NCBI RefSeq assembly: GCF_001422405.1
Contig: NZ_LMMV01000001.1
Span: forward strand, 1,028,620 to 1,092,619
From: Pseudorhodoferax sp. Leaf267
GTDB taxonomy: Bacteria; Pseudomonadota; Gammaproteobacteria; Burkholderiales; Burkholderiaceae_C
Direction: 5' to 3'
Length of the DNA stretch: 64,000 bases
Both the position numbers and the translations under genes were made by a program. The notes under the pieces were generated by a model. The model was not told the DNA's origin. It ran no database searches and worked only from the letters and a program-made list of their open reading frames with translations. Below, piece after piece: positions 18,105 through 27,170 of this stretch. Numbering within the stretch: position 1 is the first letter of the stretch; every line of letters begins with the position of its first letter.

Positions 18105-18287
18105 GACAAATCCCCTACATTAACCAATGGTGGGCCATCGTGCGGGGCACTATAGCGCACTTCCCAGGCACCTCTGCCATGAACCCCGCTTGCGTGCAAG
18201 CACGGAAATCCGCACTGGACAAGGTCCGCGGCCATCCGTTCCCGCGCTTCGAATTCTCCACATAACGGGCGATCATTCGCGCTATAA
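18105..18287. promoter_or_regulatory. Divergent promoter region of EPS operon and VAO-type oxidase
   Basis: This 183-base spacer must hold promoters for the minus-strand EPS operon and the plus-strand oxidase. A TATAGT hexamer reads on the minus strand at about 18150-18155. TATAAA on the plus strand (18283-18288) touches the oxidase start codon. Neither has a convincing -35 box. TTCGAAT (18248-18254) and GATCATTCGC (18271-18280) both recur in the acyltransferase/pilB spacer. Confidence 0.45.
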
Positions 18288-19892
18288 ATGCACACAATGA
18301 ACCTCGATGCTGCGCTCGTTGCATGGACACAACTGCTGGGCCATGAGCATGTGTTGGACCCGGAGCAATCGCACCAGATGTATGGCGCCGACACGGCCGG
18401 GAACGAGCGACGCATCAGCGCCACGCTGCAAATCGCGGACCGCGGCGAGATCCCCGAAGTGTTGCGCATCGCCCATGCGCATCGCGTCCCAGTCTATCCC
18501 ATCAGTACCGGCCACAACTGGGGTTATGGCACGGCGCTGCCCGCGCGCGACGGTTGCGTCATCGTCGATCTGGGCCGCCTGCAGGGCATCCTGCATTTCG
18601 ATGCCGAGTTCGGGGTTGTGACGGTGGAACCGGGTGTCACCCAGGGCATGCTCGCGAAGTTCCTGGAGGCCGGCAATCACCCATTCCTGGTGCCGGTGAC
18701 CGGGGCTGGCCCCAGCTGCAGCCTGCTGGCCAACGCGCTGGAGCGCGGCTACGGAGTCACGCCGATCACCGATCATTTTTCGGCCGTGACGGACATCGAA
18801 GCCGTTCTGCCCGACGGCTCGCTGTACCACACGGCGCTGCGCGAGGCCGGCGGGGAAGACCTGGCACGCCTGTTCAAATGGGGCGTCGGCCCCTATTCGG
18901 TCGGCTTGTTCACGCAAAGCGGCTTTGGCATCGTGACAAAGATGAGCATCGTGCTGGCCCGCCGCCCCGAATGCGTGAAAGTCTGTCTGTTCAGCCTGAA
19001 GAACGATGCCTTGTTGGAAACCGCCATGGCGCGCCTGCGCCAGATCCTCGGCAAGCTGCCCGGCACCGTAGGCGCCATCAACCTCATGAACCAGCACCGT
19101 GTGCTGTCCATGTCGGCGCCCTATCCCAAGGAACGCCTCGGTGGCGACGGCCTCATCCCGCAGGCGGTCATTGAGGAACTGGGCCGCCAGTACCAGATCC
19201 TGCCGTGGACCGGCTTCGGCACGTTGTACGGCACGAATCGGGTCGTGGCCGCGGCGCAAAAGGAGATCCGCAGCGCCCTGTCCGGTGTCGCGAGTCGGTT
19301 GATCTTTCTGACGCCAGGCAGCGCGCAGAACCTCGCCTCCCTCGCGGGCAGATTGCCGGGCAGCCTGGGCAGGCGGCTGGGCAGCACGGCCGAGACCCTG
19401 GCGCTGTCACTGCAACTGGTCGCAGGCCGGCCGAATGAAACAGCGCTGCCGCTGGCCTACTGGCGCAACCCGAACCCACCGAAGAACAGCGCGCGCGACC
19501 CGGCACGCGACGGTTGCGGGCTGATCTGGTATGCGCCCCTGGTGCCGATGCGCGCCGAGGCCGTGCGCGGCTACGTGAACATGGTCAAGGAAGTCACGCG
19601 GCGCCACGGCATCGAGCCTCTGATCACCTTCACCACCCTGAGCGACAAGCTCGTCGACAGCACGGTGCCCATCGTGTTCGAGCGCGACGACGCGGGCAAG
19701 GTGGCCGCAGCCACGGCCTGCTACCACGACCTCGTCAAGACCGGGCGGCCGCTGGGGTACTTCCCGTACCGCGTCGGCATTGCTGGCATGGCGACTCTGG
19801 TGGGGCTGCAGGACAAGGCCACGACGTTCCACGCCAGGCTGCGCGAAAGCCTGGACCCGCACGACATCCTGGCGCCGGGGCGCTACCGCTGA
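18288..19892 (+). CDS. FAD-linked oxidase of the vanillyl-alcohol oxidase / p-cresol methylhydroxylase family
   Basis: A 534-residue flavoprotein. The FAD-binding (PCMH-type) domain shows [16 protein letters not shown] (residues 70-85), [40 protein letters not shown] (150-164) and [12 protein letters not shown] (208-219). All have close counterparts in VAO, eugenol oxidase and PchF. Near the C-terminus Tyr494-Arg495 (FPYRVG) align with the phenolate-binding Tyr-Arg of VAO. Known members oxidise para-substituted phenols; the substrate here is unknown. There is no signal peptide and no clear ribosome-binding site; an ATG three codons later is possible. It is the only plus-strand gene in the XrtA region, and its 3' end overlaps the epimerase by ten bases. 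Confidence 0.85.
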   Translation: MHTMNLDAALVAWTQLLGHEHVLDPEQSHQMYGADTAGNERRISATLQIADRGEIPEVLRIAHAHRVPVYPISTGHNWGYGTALPARDGCVIVDLGRLQGILHFDAEFGVVTVEPGVTQGMLAKFLEAGNHPFLVPVTGAGPSCSLLANALERGYGVTPITDHFSAVTDIEAVLPDGSLYHTALREAGGEDLARLFKWGVGPYSVGLFTQSGFGIVTKMSIVLARRPECVKVCLFSLKNDALLETAMARLRQILGKLPGTVGAINLMNQHRVLSMSAPYPKERLGGDGLIPQAVIEELGRQYQILPWTGFGTLYGTNRVVAAAQKEIRSALSGVASRLIFLTPGSAQNLASLAGRLPGSLGRRLGSTAETLALSLQLVAGRPNETALPLAYWRNPNPPKNSARDPARDGCGLIWYAPLVPMRAEAVRGYVNMVKEVTRRHGIEPLITFTTLSDKLVDSTVPIVFERDDAGKVAAATACYHDLVKTGRPLGYFPYRVGIAGMATLVGLQDKATTFHARLRESLDPHDILAPGRYR

Positions 19893-20896
19893 GGCAGGTA
19901 GTAGCCCTTGTACCAGTCGACAAATTTTTTGATGCCTTGCGCGATCGGAGTGGCTGGCAGAAAGCCCACCCACGCGTTCAGGGCGTCCGTGTCGGCATAC
20001 GTGGCGAGCACGTCACCATCTTGCAACGGCAGCAGGCGCTTTTCAGCCGTTCGGCCGAGTGCCTGCTCGATGCACGCGATGAACTCCAGCAGCGGCACCG
20101 GGTTGCGGTTGCCGATGTTGAATACACGGTAGGGCACGTTGCTGGTTGCGGAATCCGGCGCGCCGGCGTCGTAGGCCGGGTCGGCCGAGGCAGCGCGGTC
20201 CAGCACGCGCACGACACCCTCGACCACGTCGTCCACGTAGGTGAAGTCGCGCAGCATGTTGCCGTGGTTGTAGACGTCGATCGGCCGCCCTTCCAGGATG
20301 GCCCGCGTGAACAGGAACAAGGCCATGTCCGGCCGACCCCAGGGGCCGTAGACCGTAAAGAAGCGCAGGCCGGTCGTTGGCAAGCCGTAGAGATGGCTGT
20401 AGGTATGGGCCATCAACTCGTTGGCCTTCTTGGTCGCGGCGTAGAGGCTGACCGGATGGTCCACCGGGTCCGCTTCCGAGAACGGCATCTTCGTGTTGCC
20501 GCCATAGACGCTGGAGCTCGATGCATAAACCAGGTGCTGCACGCCCTGGTGGCGACAACCCTCCAGCATGTTGACGAAACCGACGAGGTTGCTGTCGACG
20601 TAGGCGTGCGGGTTCTTCAACGAGTAGCGCACGCCAGCCTGCGCGGCCAGGTGCACGACACGGTCGAACTTCTCCTGCGCGAACAGCGCCGCGATGCCGT
20701 CGCGGTCTGCCACGTCCATAAGCACAAAACGGAATGCCGCATGCGGACGCAGCAGCGCGAGCCGGCTCTCCTTGAGGCTCACGTCGTAATAGTCGTTGAG
20801 GTTGTCTAGCCCGACCACCTCGTCGCCGCGCGCGAGCAAGCGCAGCGCAACGCTCATGCCGATGAAACCGGCTGCACCGGTGACCAGAACTTTCAT
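19883..20896 (-). CDS. UDP-hexuronate 4-epimerase (SDR family)
   Basis: A 337-residue extended short-chain dehydrogenase/epimerase. It has [15 protein letters not shown] (Rossmann motif GxxGxxG), the catalytic YxxxK in [11 protein letters not shown] with Ser in [10 protein letters not shown], and [19 protein letters not shown]. That last motif and the length resemble UDP-glucuronate 4-epimerases (CapI/LspL/WbpP group), which make UDP-GalA or act on UDP-GlcNAc/GlcNAcA. It likely feeds the exopolysaccharide. The ATG overlaps the acyltransferase stop by four bases, so both are one operon. Exact sugar specificity cannot be read here. Confidence 0.88.
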   Translation of the reverse strand: MKVLVTGAAGFIGMSVALRLLARGDEVVGLDNLNDYYDVSLKESRLALLRPHAAFRFVLMDVADRDGIAALFAQEKFDRVVHLAAQAGVRYSLKNPHAYVDSNLVGFVNMLEGCRHQGVQHLVYASSSSVYGGNTKMPFSEADPVDHPVSLYAATKKANELMAHTYSHLYGLPTTGLRFFTVYGPWGRPDMALFLFTRAILEGRPIDVYNHGNMLRDFTYVDDVVEGVVRVLDRAASADPAYDAGAPDSATSNVPYRVFNIGNRNPVPLLEFIACIEQALGRTAEKRLLPLQDGDVLATYADTDALNAWVGFLPATPIAQGIKKFVDWYKGYYLPQR

Positions 20897-21663
20897 GCGG
20901 CGCCGCTGCCGGGTTCGGCCTGCCCATAACCGTTCGCCATCTGCTCCTCGATGGCCTTCCAGAGCGGGCGGATCATGAGACGCAAGCCGGCCTCCACCGT
21001 CGCCGCGTGAATCACCGACGGCACACGCGTGCCGCGGTGTTCGATGGGCGCACCGATCGGCACGATCTTCACGCCCAGTTTGGCGAAATGCTCGGCCAGC
21101 CGCGGCTCGGTCAAAGTGAATATGTAGTCGATGCCCCGGCGCTGTGCCATCAGCACCGCCGCCATGTACAGGCCGACGGGGATGTACGGAAACCGTGGCT
21201 GCTGCGCGTCGCCGAAGTCACGCACGTCGATGGCGACCTCGCGCTGCTCCTCGCCACGACGGCGACGGAAGTCCGACAGCACCGCCAGCCTGGACACCTC
21301 GGCCACACGGTCGCGCGGCAACTTGGACGGATCGATCACGTCGCGGAACAGCGAATCGCGGCAGCTCTTCTCAAACGGCATCAACGCATCGGGCGACTGC
21401 GGGTCGGGAAACACCAGCCGCGCACAGCCAACCAGGCGCTGCGGCGACTCCGCGGTCTTGAGCAGGCAGTGCTCGGCCGTCTGGTCGTAGGCGTCGGTCT
21501 CGCGCTGGTCGGGCCGGACCGGCTCGAAGCCCAGTTCACGGGCGTAGACATCGTGCCGGATGAAGTAGACGTCGTTCTTCTCGGCTTGCGTCAACGCAGG
21601 CGCGACCGAGAAGAAGCGCTTGAACCCCTCGGCAAGGTTCGGTCTGGAACTTGAGGTGGACAT
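20893..21663 (-). CDS. PEP-CTERM/exosortase-associated acyltransferase, autoinducer-synthase-like
   Basis: A 256-residue GNAT-fold protein of the TIGR03694 type. The N-terminal part has the LuxI-like layout [15 protein letters not shown] (residues 34-48), then [15 protein letters not shown] (55-69) and [10 protein letters not shown] (77-86). Relatives in XrtA loci include long-chain N-acyl amino acid synthases, which join a fatty acyl group from ACP to an amino acid. The start is the ATG preceded by GAGAGACCT; an upstream in-frame extension has no conserved-looking sequence. It is first in a two-gene operon with the epimerase and diverges from pilB. Confidence 0.87.
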   Translation of the reverse strand: MSTSSSRPNLAEGFKRFFSVAPALTQAEKNDVYFIRHDVYARELGFEPVRPDQRETDAYDQTAEHCLLKTAESPQRLVGCARLVFPDPQSPDALMPFEKSCRDSLFRDVIDPSKLPRDRVAEVSRLAVLSDFRRRRGEEQREVAIDVRDFGDAQQPRFPYIPVGLYMAAVLMAQRRGIDYIFTLTEPRLAEHFAKLGVKIVPIGAPIEHRGTRVPSVIHAATVEAGLRLMIRPLWKAIEEQMANGYGQAEPGSGAA

Positions 21664-21834
21664 AGGTCTCTCTGAAAGGATGGCGTGGCGCCCAACCGCG
21701 TTCGGCACCCCCACTTGTATTGTCGGCCTCAACGCGCGCGTTTTGAGGCAAGTCGACAACGGCGTTCGTTTACAGCACCGTTCGAATAGTGCGATGATCA
21801 TTCGCCCAGGGGCCACCTGATACATTTTGGAGAT
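21664..21834. promoter_or_regulatory. Divergent promoter region of acyltransferase and pilB
   Basis: A 171-base spacer. A plus-strand candidate is TTTACA (21769-21774) and GATGAT (21793-21798) with an 18-base spacer, about 37 bases before the pilB ATG. TTCGAAT (21781-21787) and GATCATTCGC (21796-21805) repeat the pair seen upstream of the oxidase. For pilB, GGAG ends only two bases before the ATG, an unusually short distance. Confidence 0.4.
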
Positions 21835-23568
21835 ATGGCTGCAGTCGATTCGGTTCAGAAGACCCCTCCCACGATGGCCCTGCCCGGGCTGGGCAGGGCT
21901 CTGATCGCCGCAGGCAAGCTGGGCCAGAAGGCCGCCGAAGACATCTACCGCAAAGCCCAGAGCAGCCGCACCAGCTTCATCGCCGAGCTGACCGGCTCCG
22001 GCGCGGTGTCACCGTTCGACCTGGCCCACATCATGTCGTCCGCGTTCGCGGCGCCCGTGCTCGACCTCGACGCCATCGATGTGCAGCGCCTGCCCAAGGA
22101 CCTGCTGGACACCAAGATCTGCCTGGCATACCGCGTCGTGGTGCTCAGCAAGCGCGGCAACCGGCTCGCGGTCGCGACGGCCGATCCTTCCGACCAGGAG
22201 GCCGCCGAGAAGATCAAGTTCTCGACCCAGATGGGCGTGGACTGGGTGATTGCCGAGTACGACAAGCTGTCCCGTGTCGTGGAGGCTGGCGCCACGAGCG
22301 CGACCGCTGCGATGAACGAGCTCATCAGCAGCGAGTTCGAGTTCGACGACAACGCGATCGCCGTGGCCAACGAGACGGCCGAGGCCAACCTGGCCGAAGT
22401 CGAAGACGCACCCGTTGTCAAGTTTCTGCACAAGATGCTGCTCGATGCATTTGGCATGCGGGCCTCCGACCTGCATTTCGAACCGTACGAGCACAATTAC
22501 CGTGTCCGCTTTCGCATTGACGGCGAACTGCGCGAGATCTCCGCGCCGCCCGTGGCGATCAAGGACAAGCTGGCTTCGCGCATCAAGGTGATCTCGCGGC
22601 TGGACATCTCGGAAAAGCGCGTGCCGCAGGACGGCCGCATGAAGCTCAAGATCGGGCCTGACCGGGTGATCGACTTTCGCGTCAGCACGCTGCCCACACT
22701 GTTTGGTGAAAAGATCGTGATCCGGATCCTGGACCCGAGCAGCGCCAAGCTTGGCATCGATGCGTTGGGCTACGAGCCGGAGGAAAAGGAGCGCCTGCTC
22801 AAGGCCATCGGCCGCCCTTACGGCATGATCCTGGTCACCGGGCCTACGGGCTCGGGCAAGACGGTGTCGCTCTACACCTGCCTGAATCTGCTGAACAAGC
22901 CTGGCGTGAACATCGCCACGGCCGAAGACCCGTCGGAAATCAACCTGCCCGGTGTGAACCAGGTCAATGTCAACGAGAAGGCGGGCCTGACTTTCGCGGT
23001 CGCGCTCAAGTCCTTCCTGCGCCAGGACCCGGACATCATCATGGTCGGCGAAATCCGCGACCTGGAAACAGCCGACATCTCGATCAAGGCGGCGCAAACG
23101 GGCCACCTGGTGCTGTCCACGCTGCACACCAACGATGCTCCGACGACGCTCACGCGCATGCGCAACATGGGCATCGCGCCGTTCAACATCGCGTCCAGCG
23201 TGATCCTGATCACGGCCCAGCGCCTGGCGCGCCGGCTGTGCCCGAACTGCAAGACGCCGGTCGAAATCCCGCGGGAGACACTGCTCGAATCGGGCTTCGA
23301 GCCGCACGAACTCGACGGCAGCTGGACGGCCTACCGGCCCGTGGGCTGCAACATGTGCAACAACGGCTACAAGGGCCGGGTCGGCATCTACCAAGTCATG
23401 CCGATCAGCGAGGAGATCCAGCGCATCATCCTGGCAGACGGCAGCGCACTGGACATCGACAAGCAGGCCAAGCGCGAAGGCGTACGTTCCTTGCGGCAGG
23501 CCGGGCTGCACAAGGTCAAGCTGGGCATGACGTCGCTGGAAGAAGTGCTGGCCGTATCCAACGAATAA
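21835..23568 (+). CDS. pilB: Type IV-A pilus assembly ATPase PilB
   Basis: A 577-residue GspE/PilB secretion ATPase that powers pilus extension from the cytoplasm. The N-terminal MshEN domain covers residues up to about 170. The motor domain has GPTGSGKTVSLYTCL (Walker A), the Asp box ATAEDPSEINLPG, VGEIRDLETADISI (Walker B) and the His box LVLSTLHTNDAPTTL. The tetracysteine zinc site is CPNCKTP with GCNMCNNGYKGR. It is the first gene of a plus-strand run with pilC and pilD. No pilin gene is in view. Confidence 0.97.
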   Translation: MAAVDSVQKTPPTMALPGLGRALIAAGKLGQKAAEDIYRKAQSSRTSFIAELTGSGAVSPFDLAHIMSSAFAAPVLDLDAIDVQRLPKDLLDTKICLAYRVVVLSKRGNRLAVATADPSDQEAAEKIKFSTQMGVDWVIAEYDKLSRVVEAGATSATAAMNELISSEFEFDDNAIAVANETAEANLAEVEDAPVVKFLHKMLLDAFGMRASDLHFEPYEHNYRVRFRIDGELREISAPPVAIKDKLASRIKVISRLDISEKRVPQDGRMKLKIGPDRVIDFRVSTLPTLFGEKIVIRILDPSSAKLGIDALGYEPEEKERLLKAIGRPYGMILVTGPTGSGKTVSLYTCLNLLNKPGVNIATAEDPSEINLPGVNQVNVNEKAGLTFAVALKSFLRQDPDIIMVGEIRDLETADISIKAAQTGHLVLSTLHTNDAPTTLTRMRNMGIAPFNIASSVILITAQRLARRLCPNCKTPVEIPRETLLESGFEPHELDGSWTAYRPVGCNMCNNGYKGRVGIYQVMPISEEIQRIILADGSALDIDKQAKREGVRSLRQAGLHKVKLGMTSLEEVLAVSNE

Positions 23569-23587
23569 GGCGTTCCGAGAAGGATCT

Positions 23588-24805
23588 ATGGCCACCGCAG
23601 TTTCCAGGGACGTCAAGGAGTTCGTCTTCGAGTGGGAGGGCAAGGACCGCAACGGCAAGCAGGTGCGCGGGGAGACGCGCGCGGTCGGCGAGAACCAGGT
23701 GCAGGCTTCGCTGCGGCGCCAGGGCGTGTTCCCCACCAAGATCAAGAAGCGCCGCATGCGCGGCGGCAAGTCGATCAAGCCCAAGGACATCGCCATCTTC
23801 ACGCGCCAGCTCGCCACCATGATGAAGGCTGGCGTGCCCTTGCTGCAGGCTTTCGACATCGTGGGCCGCGGCAACTCCAACGCCAGCGTGACCAAACTCT
23901 TGAATGACGTGCGCATGGACGTGGAGACCGGCAGCTCGCTGAGCGCCGCGTTCCGCAAGTTCCCGCTGTACTTCAACAACCTGTACTGCAATCTGGTCGA
24001 GGCCGGTGAGGCCGCCGGTATTTTGGAGGCGCTTCTGGACCGGCTGGCCACCTACATGGAAAAGACCGAGGCCATCAAGTCCAAGATCAAGTCGGCGCTG
24101 ATGTACCCGATCTCGGTCATCGTCGTGGCTTTCATCGTCGTCACGGTGATCATGATCTTCGTGATTCCGGCCTTCAAGGAGGTGTTCAGCTCTTTTGGCG
24201 CCGACCTGCCGGCGCCCACCCTGCTCGTCATTTCGATCAGCGAGGTCTTCGTGCAGTACTGGTGGCTGATCTTCGGCGGCATCGGCGGCACGCTGTACTT
24301 CTTCATGCAGGCCTGGAAGCGCAACGAGCGCATGCAGCAGGCGATGGACAGGTTGTTGCTGCGGGTGCCCGTCTTCGGCACGCTGATCGAGAAGTCCTGC
24401 GTCGCACGCTGGACGCGCACCCTGTCCACGATGTTCGCGGCCGGCGTGCCGCTGGTGGAGGCGCTGGACTCGGTCGGTGGCGCATCGGGCAACTCAGTCT
24501 ATGCCGTGGCCACCGACAAAATCCAGCAGGAGGTGTCGATCGGCACCAGCCTGACCGCCGCGATGACGAATGCCAACGTGTTCCCGATGATGGTGCTGCA
24601 GATGTGCTCGATCGGCGAGGAGTCTGGCTCCATCGACCACATGCTGGGCAAGGCGGCCGACTTCTACGAGGCCGAGGTGGACGACATGGTCGCCGGCCTG
24701 TCCAGCCTCATGGAACCGATCATCATCGTCTTCCTGGGCAGCCTGATCGGCGGCATCGTGGTCTCGATGTATCTGCCCATCTTCAAGCTGGGCCAAGTGG
24801 TCTGA
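23588..24805 (+). CDS. pilC: Type IV pilus inner-membrane platform protein PilC
   Basis: A 405-residue GspF/PilC protein that anchors the pilus motor. It carries two T2SF cytoplasmic domains (KPKDIAIFTRQLATMMKAG and SCVARWTRTLSTMFAAGVP) and three membrane segments, at about residues 175-200, 222-242 and 378-400. The last ends VVSMYLPIFKLGQVV, the usual PilC terminus. AAGGA lies five bases before the ATG. The stop overlaps the pilD start by one base. Confidence 0.97.
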   Translation: MATAVSRDVKEFVFEWEGKDRNGKQVRGETRAVGENQVQASLRRQGVFPTKIKKRRMRGGKSIKPKDIAIFTRQLATMMKAGVPLLQAFDIVGRGNSNASVTKLLNDVRMDVETGSSLSAAFRKFPLYFNNLYCNLVEAGEAAGILEALLDRLATYMEKTEAIKSKIKSALMYPISVIVVAFIVVTVIMIFVIPAFKEVFSSFGADLPAPTLLVISISEVFVQYWWLIFGGIGGTLYFFMQAWKRNERMQQAMDRLLLRVPVFGTLIEKSCVARWTRTLSTMFAAGVPLVEALDSVGGASGNSVYAVATDKIQQEVSIGTSLTAAMTNANVFPMMVLQMCSIGEESGSIDHMLGKAADFYEAEVDDMVAGLSSLMEPIIIVFLGSLIGGIVVSMYLPIFKLGQVV

Positions 24806-25779
24806 TGGTGGCCGAGGCGTGGTTGAACGCTGCACTCGGCGGCGGGCTGGGCTTGCTGATCGGCAGCTTCCTGAACGTCGTGGTCTACCGCGTGCCCGCC
24901 ATGATGTACCGCGACTGGCTGCGTGAATCGTCCGATAACCTGATGGCCGCCGACCCGGCCTACGGCGTGCAGACCTCGCTGTGGGACCTGGTCTTTGGCA
25001 GCCGCAAGCCGGTGCCGCCACCGCCGCAGCTGTACGCCAGCGCAGCCGCCGTCGGGAAAGCGCTGGACGCCCTGGCGCCGCTGGACCTCATGCGCCCGCG
25101 CTCGCGCTGCGGCCATTGCGGCCATGCGATCCGCTGGTACGAGAACGTGCCGGTGCTGAGCTACCTGGCCCTGCGCGGCCGCTGCGCCGGCTGCCACGGC
25201 CGCATCAGCCCACGTTACCCGCTGGTCGAACTCGCGACCGGCCTGCTGTTCGCGTTGTGCGGCTGGCGCTGGGGCCTGACACCGCTGGCCCTGGCCTGGG
25301 CCGTGTTCGCGGCGCTGCTGCTGTGCCAGTTCCTGATCGACATGGACACGCAGTTGCTGCCCGACTCGCTCAACTACCTGCTGCTGTGGAGCGGTCTGGT
25401 CGTAGCCGCGCTGGGCTGGACGGTGCCGTTGGAACTGGCGCTGTGGGGCGCCGTGGCGGGCTACCTGGTGCTGTGGGGCTTCTTCCATGCCTACCGGCTG
25501 CTGACCGGCAAGGAGGGCATGGGGTACGGCGACTTCAAGCTGCTGGCCGCACTGGGCGCCTGGCTGGGGGCAGACCACCTGCTGGCCATCCTGCTGCTGT
25601 CGTCCATCGTCGGCGCCCTGCTGGGCGGGGCCATGCTGCTGGTCGGCAAGCTCGCCCACAAGGACGTCCCGATCGCGTTCGGCCCCTTCCTGGCCGGCGC
25701 AGGCCTGGTCTGCTTGATCGCGGGGCCGAACGAGGTGCGCCATCTGGTGCCCTTCGCGTTCCCGTTCTCGCTGCGTTGA
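24805..25779 (+). CDS. pilD: Prepilin peptidase / N-methyltransferase PilD
   Basis: A 324-residue bifunctional A24 aspartyl protease that cleaves type IV prepilin leaders and methylates the new N-terminus. Two CxxC pairs (CGHCGHAI and CAGCHGRI) form the zinc-binding cytoplasmic loop. The catalytic aspartates are in FLIDMDTQLLPD and GMGYGDFKLLAALG. About eight membrane segments are visible. An insertion of some 40 residues precedes the first CxxC, which is common in beta-proteobacteria. It is coupled to pilC by overlap (TGATG). Confidence 0.96.
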   Translation: MVAEAWLNAALGGGLGLLIGSFLNVVVYRVPAMMYRDWLRESSDNLMAADPAYGVQTSLWDLVFGSRKPVPPPPQLYASAAAVGKALDALAPLDLMRPRSRCGHCGHAIRWYENVPVLSYLALRGRCAGCHGRISPRYPLVELATGLLFALCGWRWGLTPLALAWAVFAALLLCQFLIDMDTQLLPDSLNYLLLWSGLVVAALGWTVPLELALWGAVAGYLVLWGFFHAYRLLTGKEGMGYGDFKLLAALGAWLGADHLLAILLLSSIVGALLGGAMLLVGKLAHKDVPIAFGPFLAGAGLVCLIAGPNEVRHLVPFAFPFSLR

Positions 25780-25784
25780 GTGCC

Positions 25785-26411
25785 ATGCGCACCCTGGGCC
25801 TGACCGGCGGCATCGGCAGCGGCAAGAGCACGGTCTCCCGGATGCTCGTGGATCTGGGCGCTGCGCTGATCGATGCGGACGCGAACTCGCGCACGGTCAC
25901 GGCAGCCGGCGGGTCGGCGATCGCCGCCATCCGTGCCAGCTTCGGCGACACCCTGATCGCGCCAGACGGCGCACTGGACCGCGTCCGCATGCGCGCCCTG
26001 GTGTTCCAGGATCCGGATGCCAAGCGGCGGCTGGAAGCCATCGTGCACCCGCTCGTGGGCCAGCTCGGCCAGCAGCAGCTGGAGGCGGCGCGGGCTGCCG
26101 GGCGCACGGTCGTGGTCTATGACATCCCCTTGCTGGTGGAGTCCGGCCGCTGGCGTGCGCAGGTCGATGCCGTGCTGGTCGTGGACTGCCTGGAACAGAC
26201 GCAGGTCGCGCGCGTGGTCCAACGCAGTGGCCTGGACGAGGCCGCCGTGCAGGCCATCATCGCAGCGCAGGCGACGCGCGCCATGCGCCTGGCCGCGGCG
26301 GACGCCGTGATTTACAACGAGGGGCTTTCCCTTGCGGACCTGCAGGTTGAAGTGAACGGCTTCGCGCAGGGCTTCGGGCTATCATCGCCGGTGATCGGAA
26401 GCCGAGCGTGA
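25785..26411 (+). CDS. coaE: Dephospho-CoA kinase
   Basis: It phosphorylates dephospho-CoA in the last step of coenzyme A synthesis. The 208 residues contain the P-loop GLTGGIGSGKSTVS at the N-terminus, the substrate-lid Asp in LIDADANSRTVTAAGG, and YDIPLLVESGRW. Placement directly after pilD is the conserved pilBCD-coaE order of many proteobacteria. The stop overlaps the zapD GTG start by three bases, so the genes are cotranscribed. Confidence 0.95.
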   Translation: MRTLGLTGGIGSGKSTVSRMLVDLGAALIDADANSRTVTAAGGSAIAAIRASFGDTLIAPDGALDRVRMRALVFQDPDAKRRLEAIVHPLVGQLGQQQLEAARAAGRTVVVYDIPLLVESGRWRAQVDAVLVVDCLEQTQVARVVQRSGLDEAAVQAIIAAQATRAMRLAAADAVIYNEGLSLADLQVEVNGFAQGFGLSSPVIGSRA

Positions 26412-27163
26412 TCCTATACGAGTACCCATTCAACGAACGCATCCGCACCTATCTGCGTCTGGAGCATCTGTTTCGCCGCCTGGTGGAACTGCTGCCCCGG
26501 GACCATCCGGTCGATCACCATTTCGCGCTCGTCACGCTGTTTGAGATCATGGATGTCGCCGCGCGCGCAGACCTGAAATCGGATGTGCTGAAGGACCTGG
26601 AGCGCCACAAGGCGCAACTGGCCGGCTACCGCGAGAACCCGTCCATCGACCAGGACGTGCTGGAGGACGTGATCGGCCAACTCGAGGCCTGCTTCACGGC
26701 CCTGCACGAACAGCCCGGCAAGGCCGGCCAGCCGCTGACCGAGAACGATTGGCTCATGAGCCTGCGCAGCCGCGTGAGCATTCCGGGCGGCACCTGCGGG
26801 TTCGATCTGCCGGCCTACTACGCCTGGCAGCACAAGGACGCCGAAACGCGCCGCCAGGCCATCGGCCGTTGGGCGTCGACCATGGCGCCGCTGGCCGAAT
26901 CGATCCAGCACCTCTTGAAGATGCTGCGCGATTCCGGCGCGCCGCAAAAGGTCATGGCGCTGGCGGGCCAGTTCCAGCAGAACCTGCCGCAGGGCCGCAG
27001 CTACAACCTGCTGCGCCTGCGCATCGACCCCGCCCTGGACCTGATCCCCGAGATCAGCGGCAACCGCCTGATGATCTCGGTGCGCCTGATGCGCCAGGGC
27101 GAGGACGACAAGCTGCATGCCTCCAGCGAGGACGCAGCATTCGAACTGGCGCTGTGCGCCTGA
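26408..27163 (+). CDS. zapD: Cell division protein ZapD
   Basis: ZapD cross-links FtsZ filaments at midcell. The 251 residues match the DUF1342/ZapD family: [20 protein letters not shown] at the start, an alpha-helical N-terminal half, and a beta-strand C-terminal part ending near [13 protein letters not shown]. The start is GTG, overlapping the coaE stop (GTGA). Its place between coaE and yacG is the usual order. Confidence 0.95.
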   Translation: MILYEYPFNERIRTYLRLEHLFRRLVELLPRDHPVDHHFALVTLFEIMDVAARADLKSDVLKDLERHKAQLAGYRENPSIDQDVLEDVIGQLEACFTALHEQPGKAGQPLTENDWLMSLRSRVSIPGGTCGFDLPAYYAWQHKDAETRRQAIGRWASTMAPLAESIQHLLKMLRDSGAPQKVMALAGQFQQNLPQGRSYNLLRLRIDPALDLIPEISGNRLMISVRLMRQGEDDKLHASSEDAAFELALCA

Positions 27164-27170
27164 GGTGGTG

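Noticed and set aside
1-21663. Search for a PEP-CTERM protein gene in the XrtA locus
   Set aside because: No frame ending in a PEP motif, hydrophobic helix and basic tail was found.
21703-21719. Sigma-54-like site in the acyltransferase/pilB spacer
   Set aside because: GGCAC and TTG are present, but the spacing is one base too long and the essential GC dinucleotide is missing.
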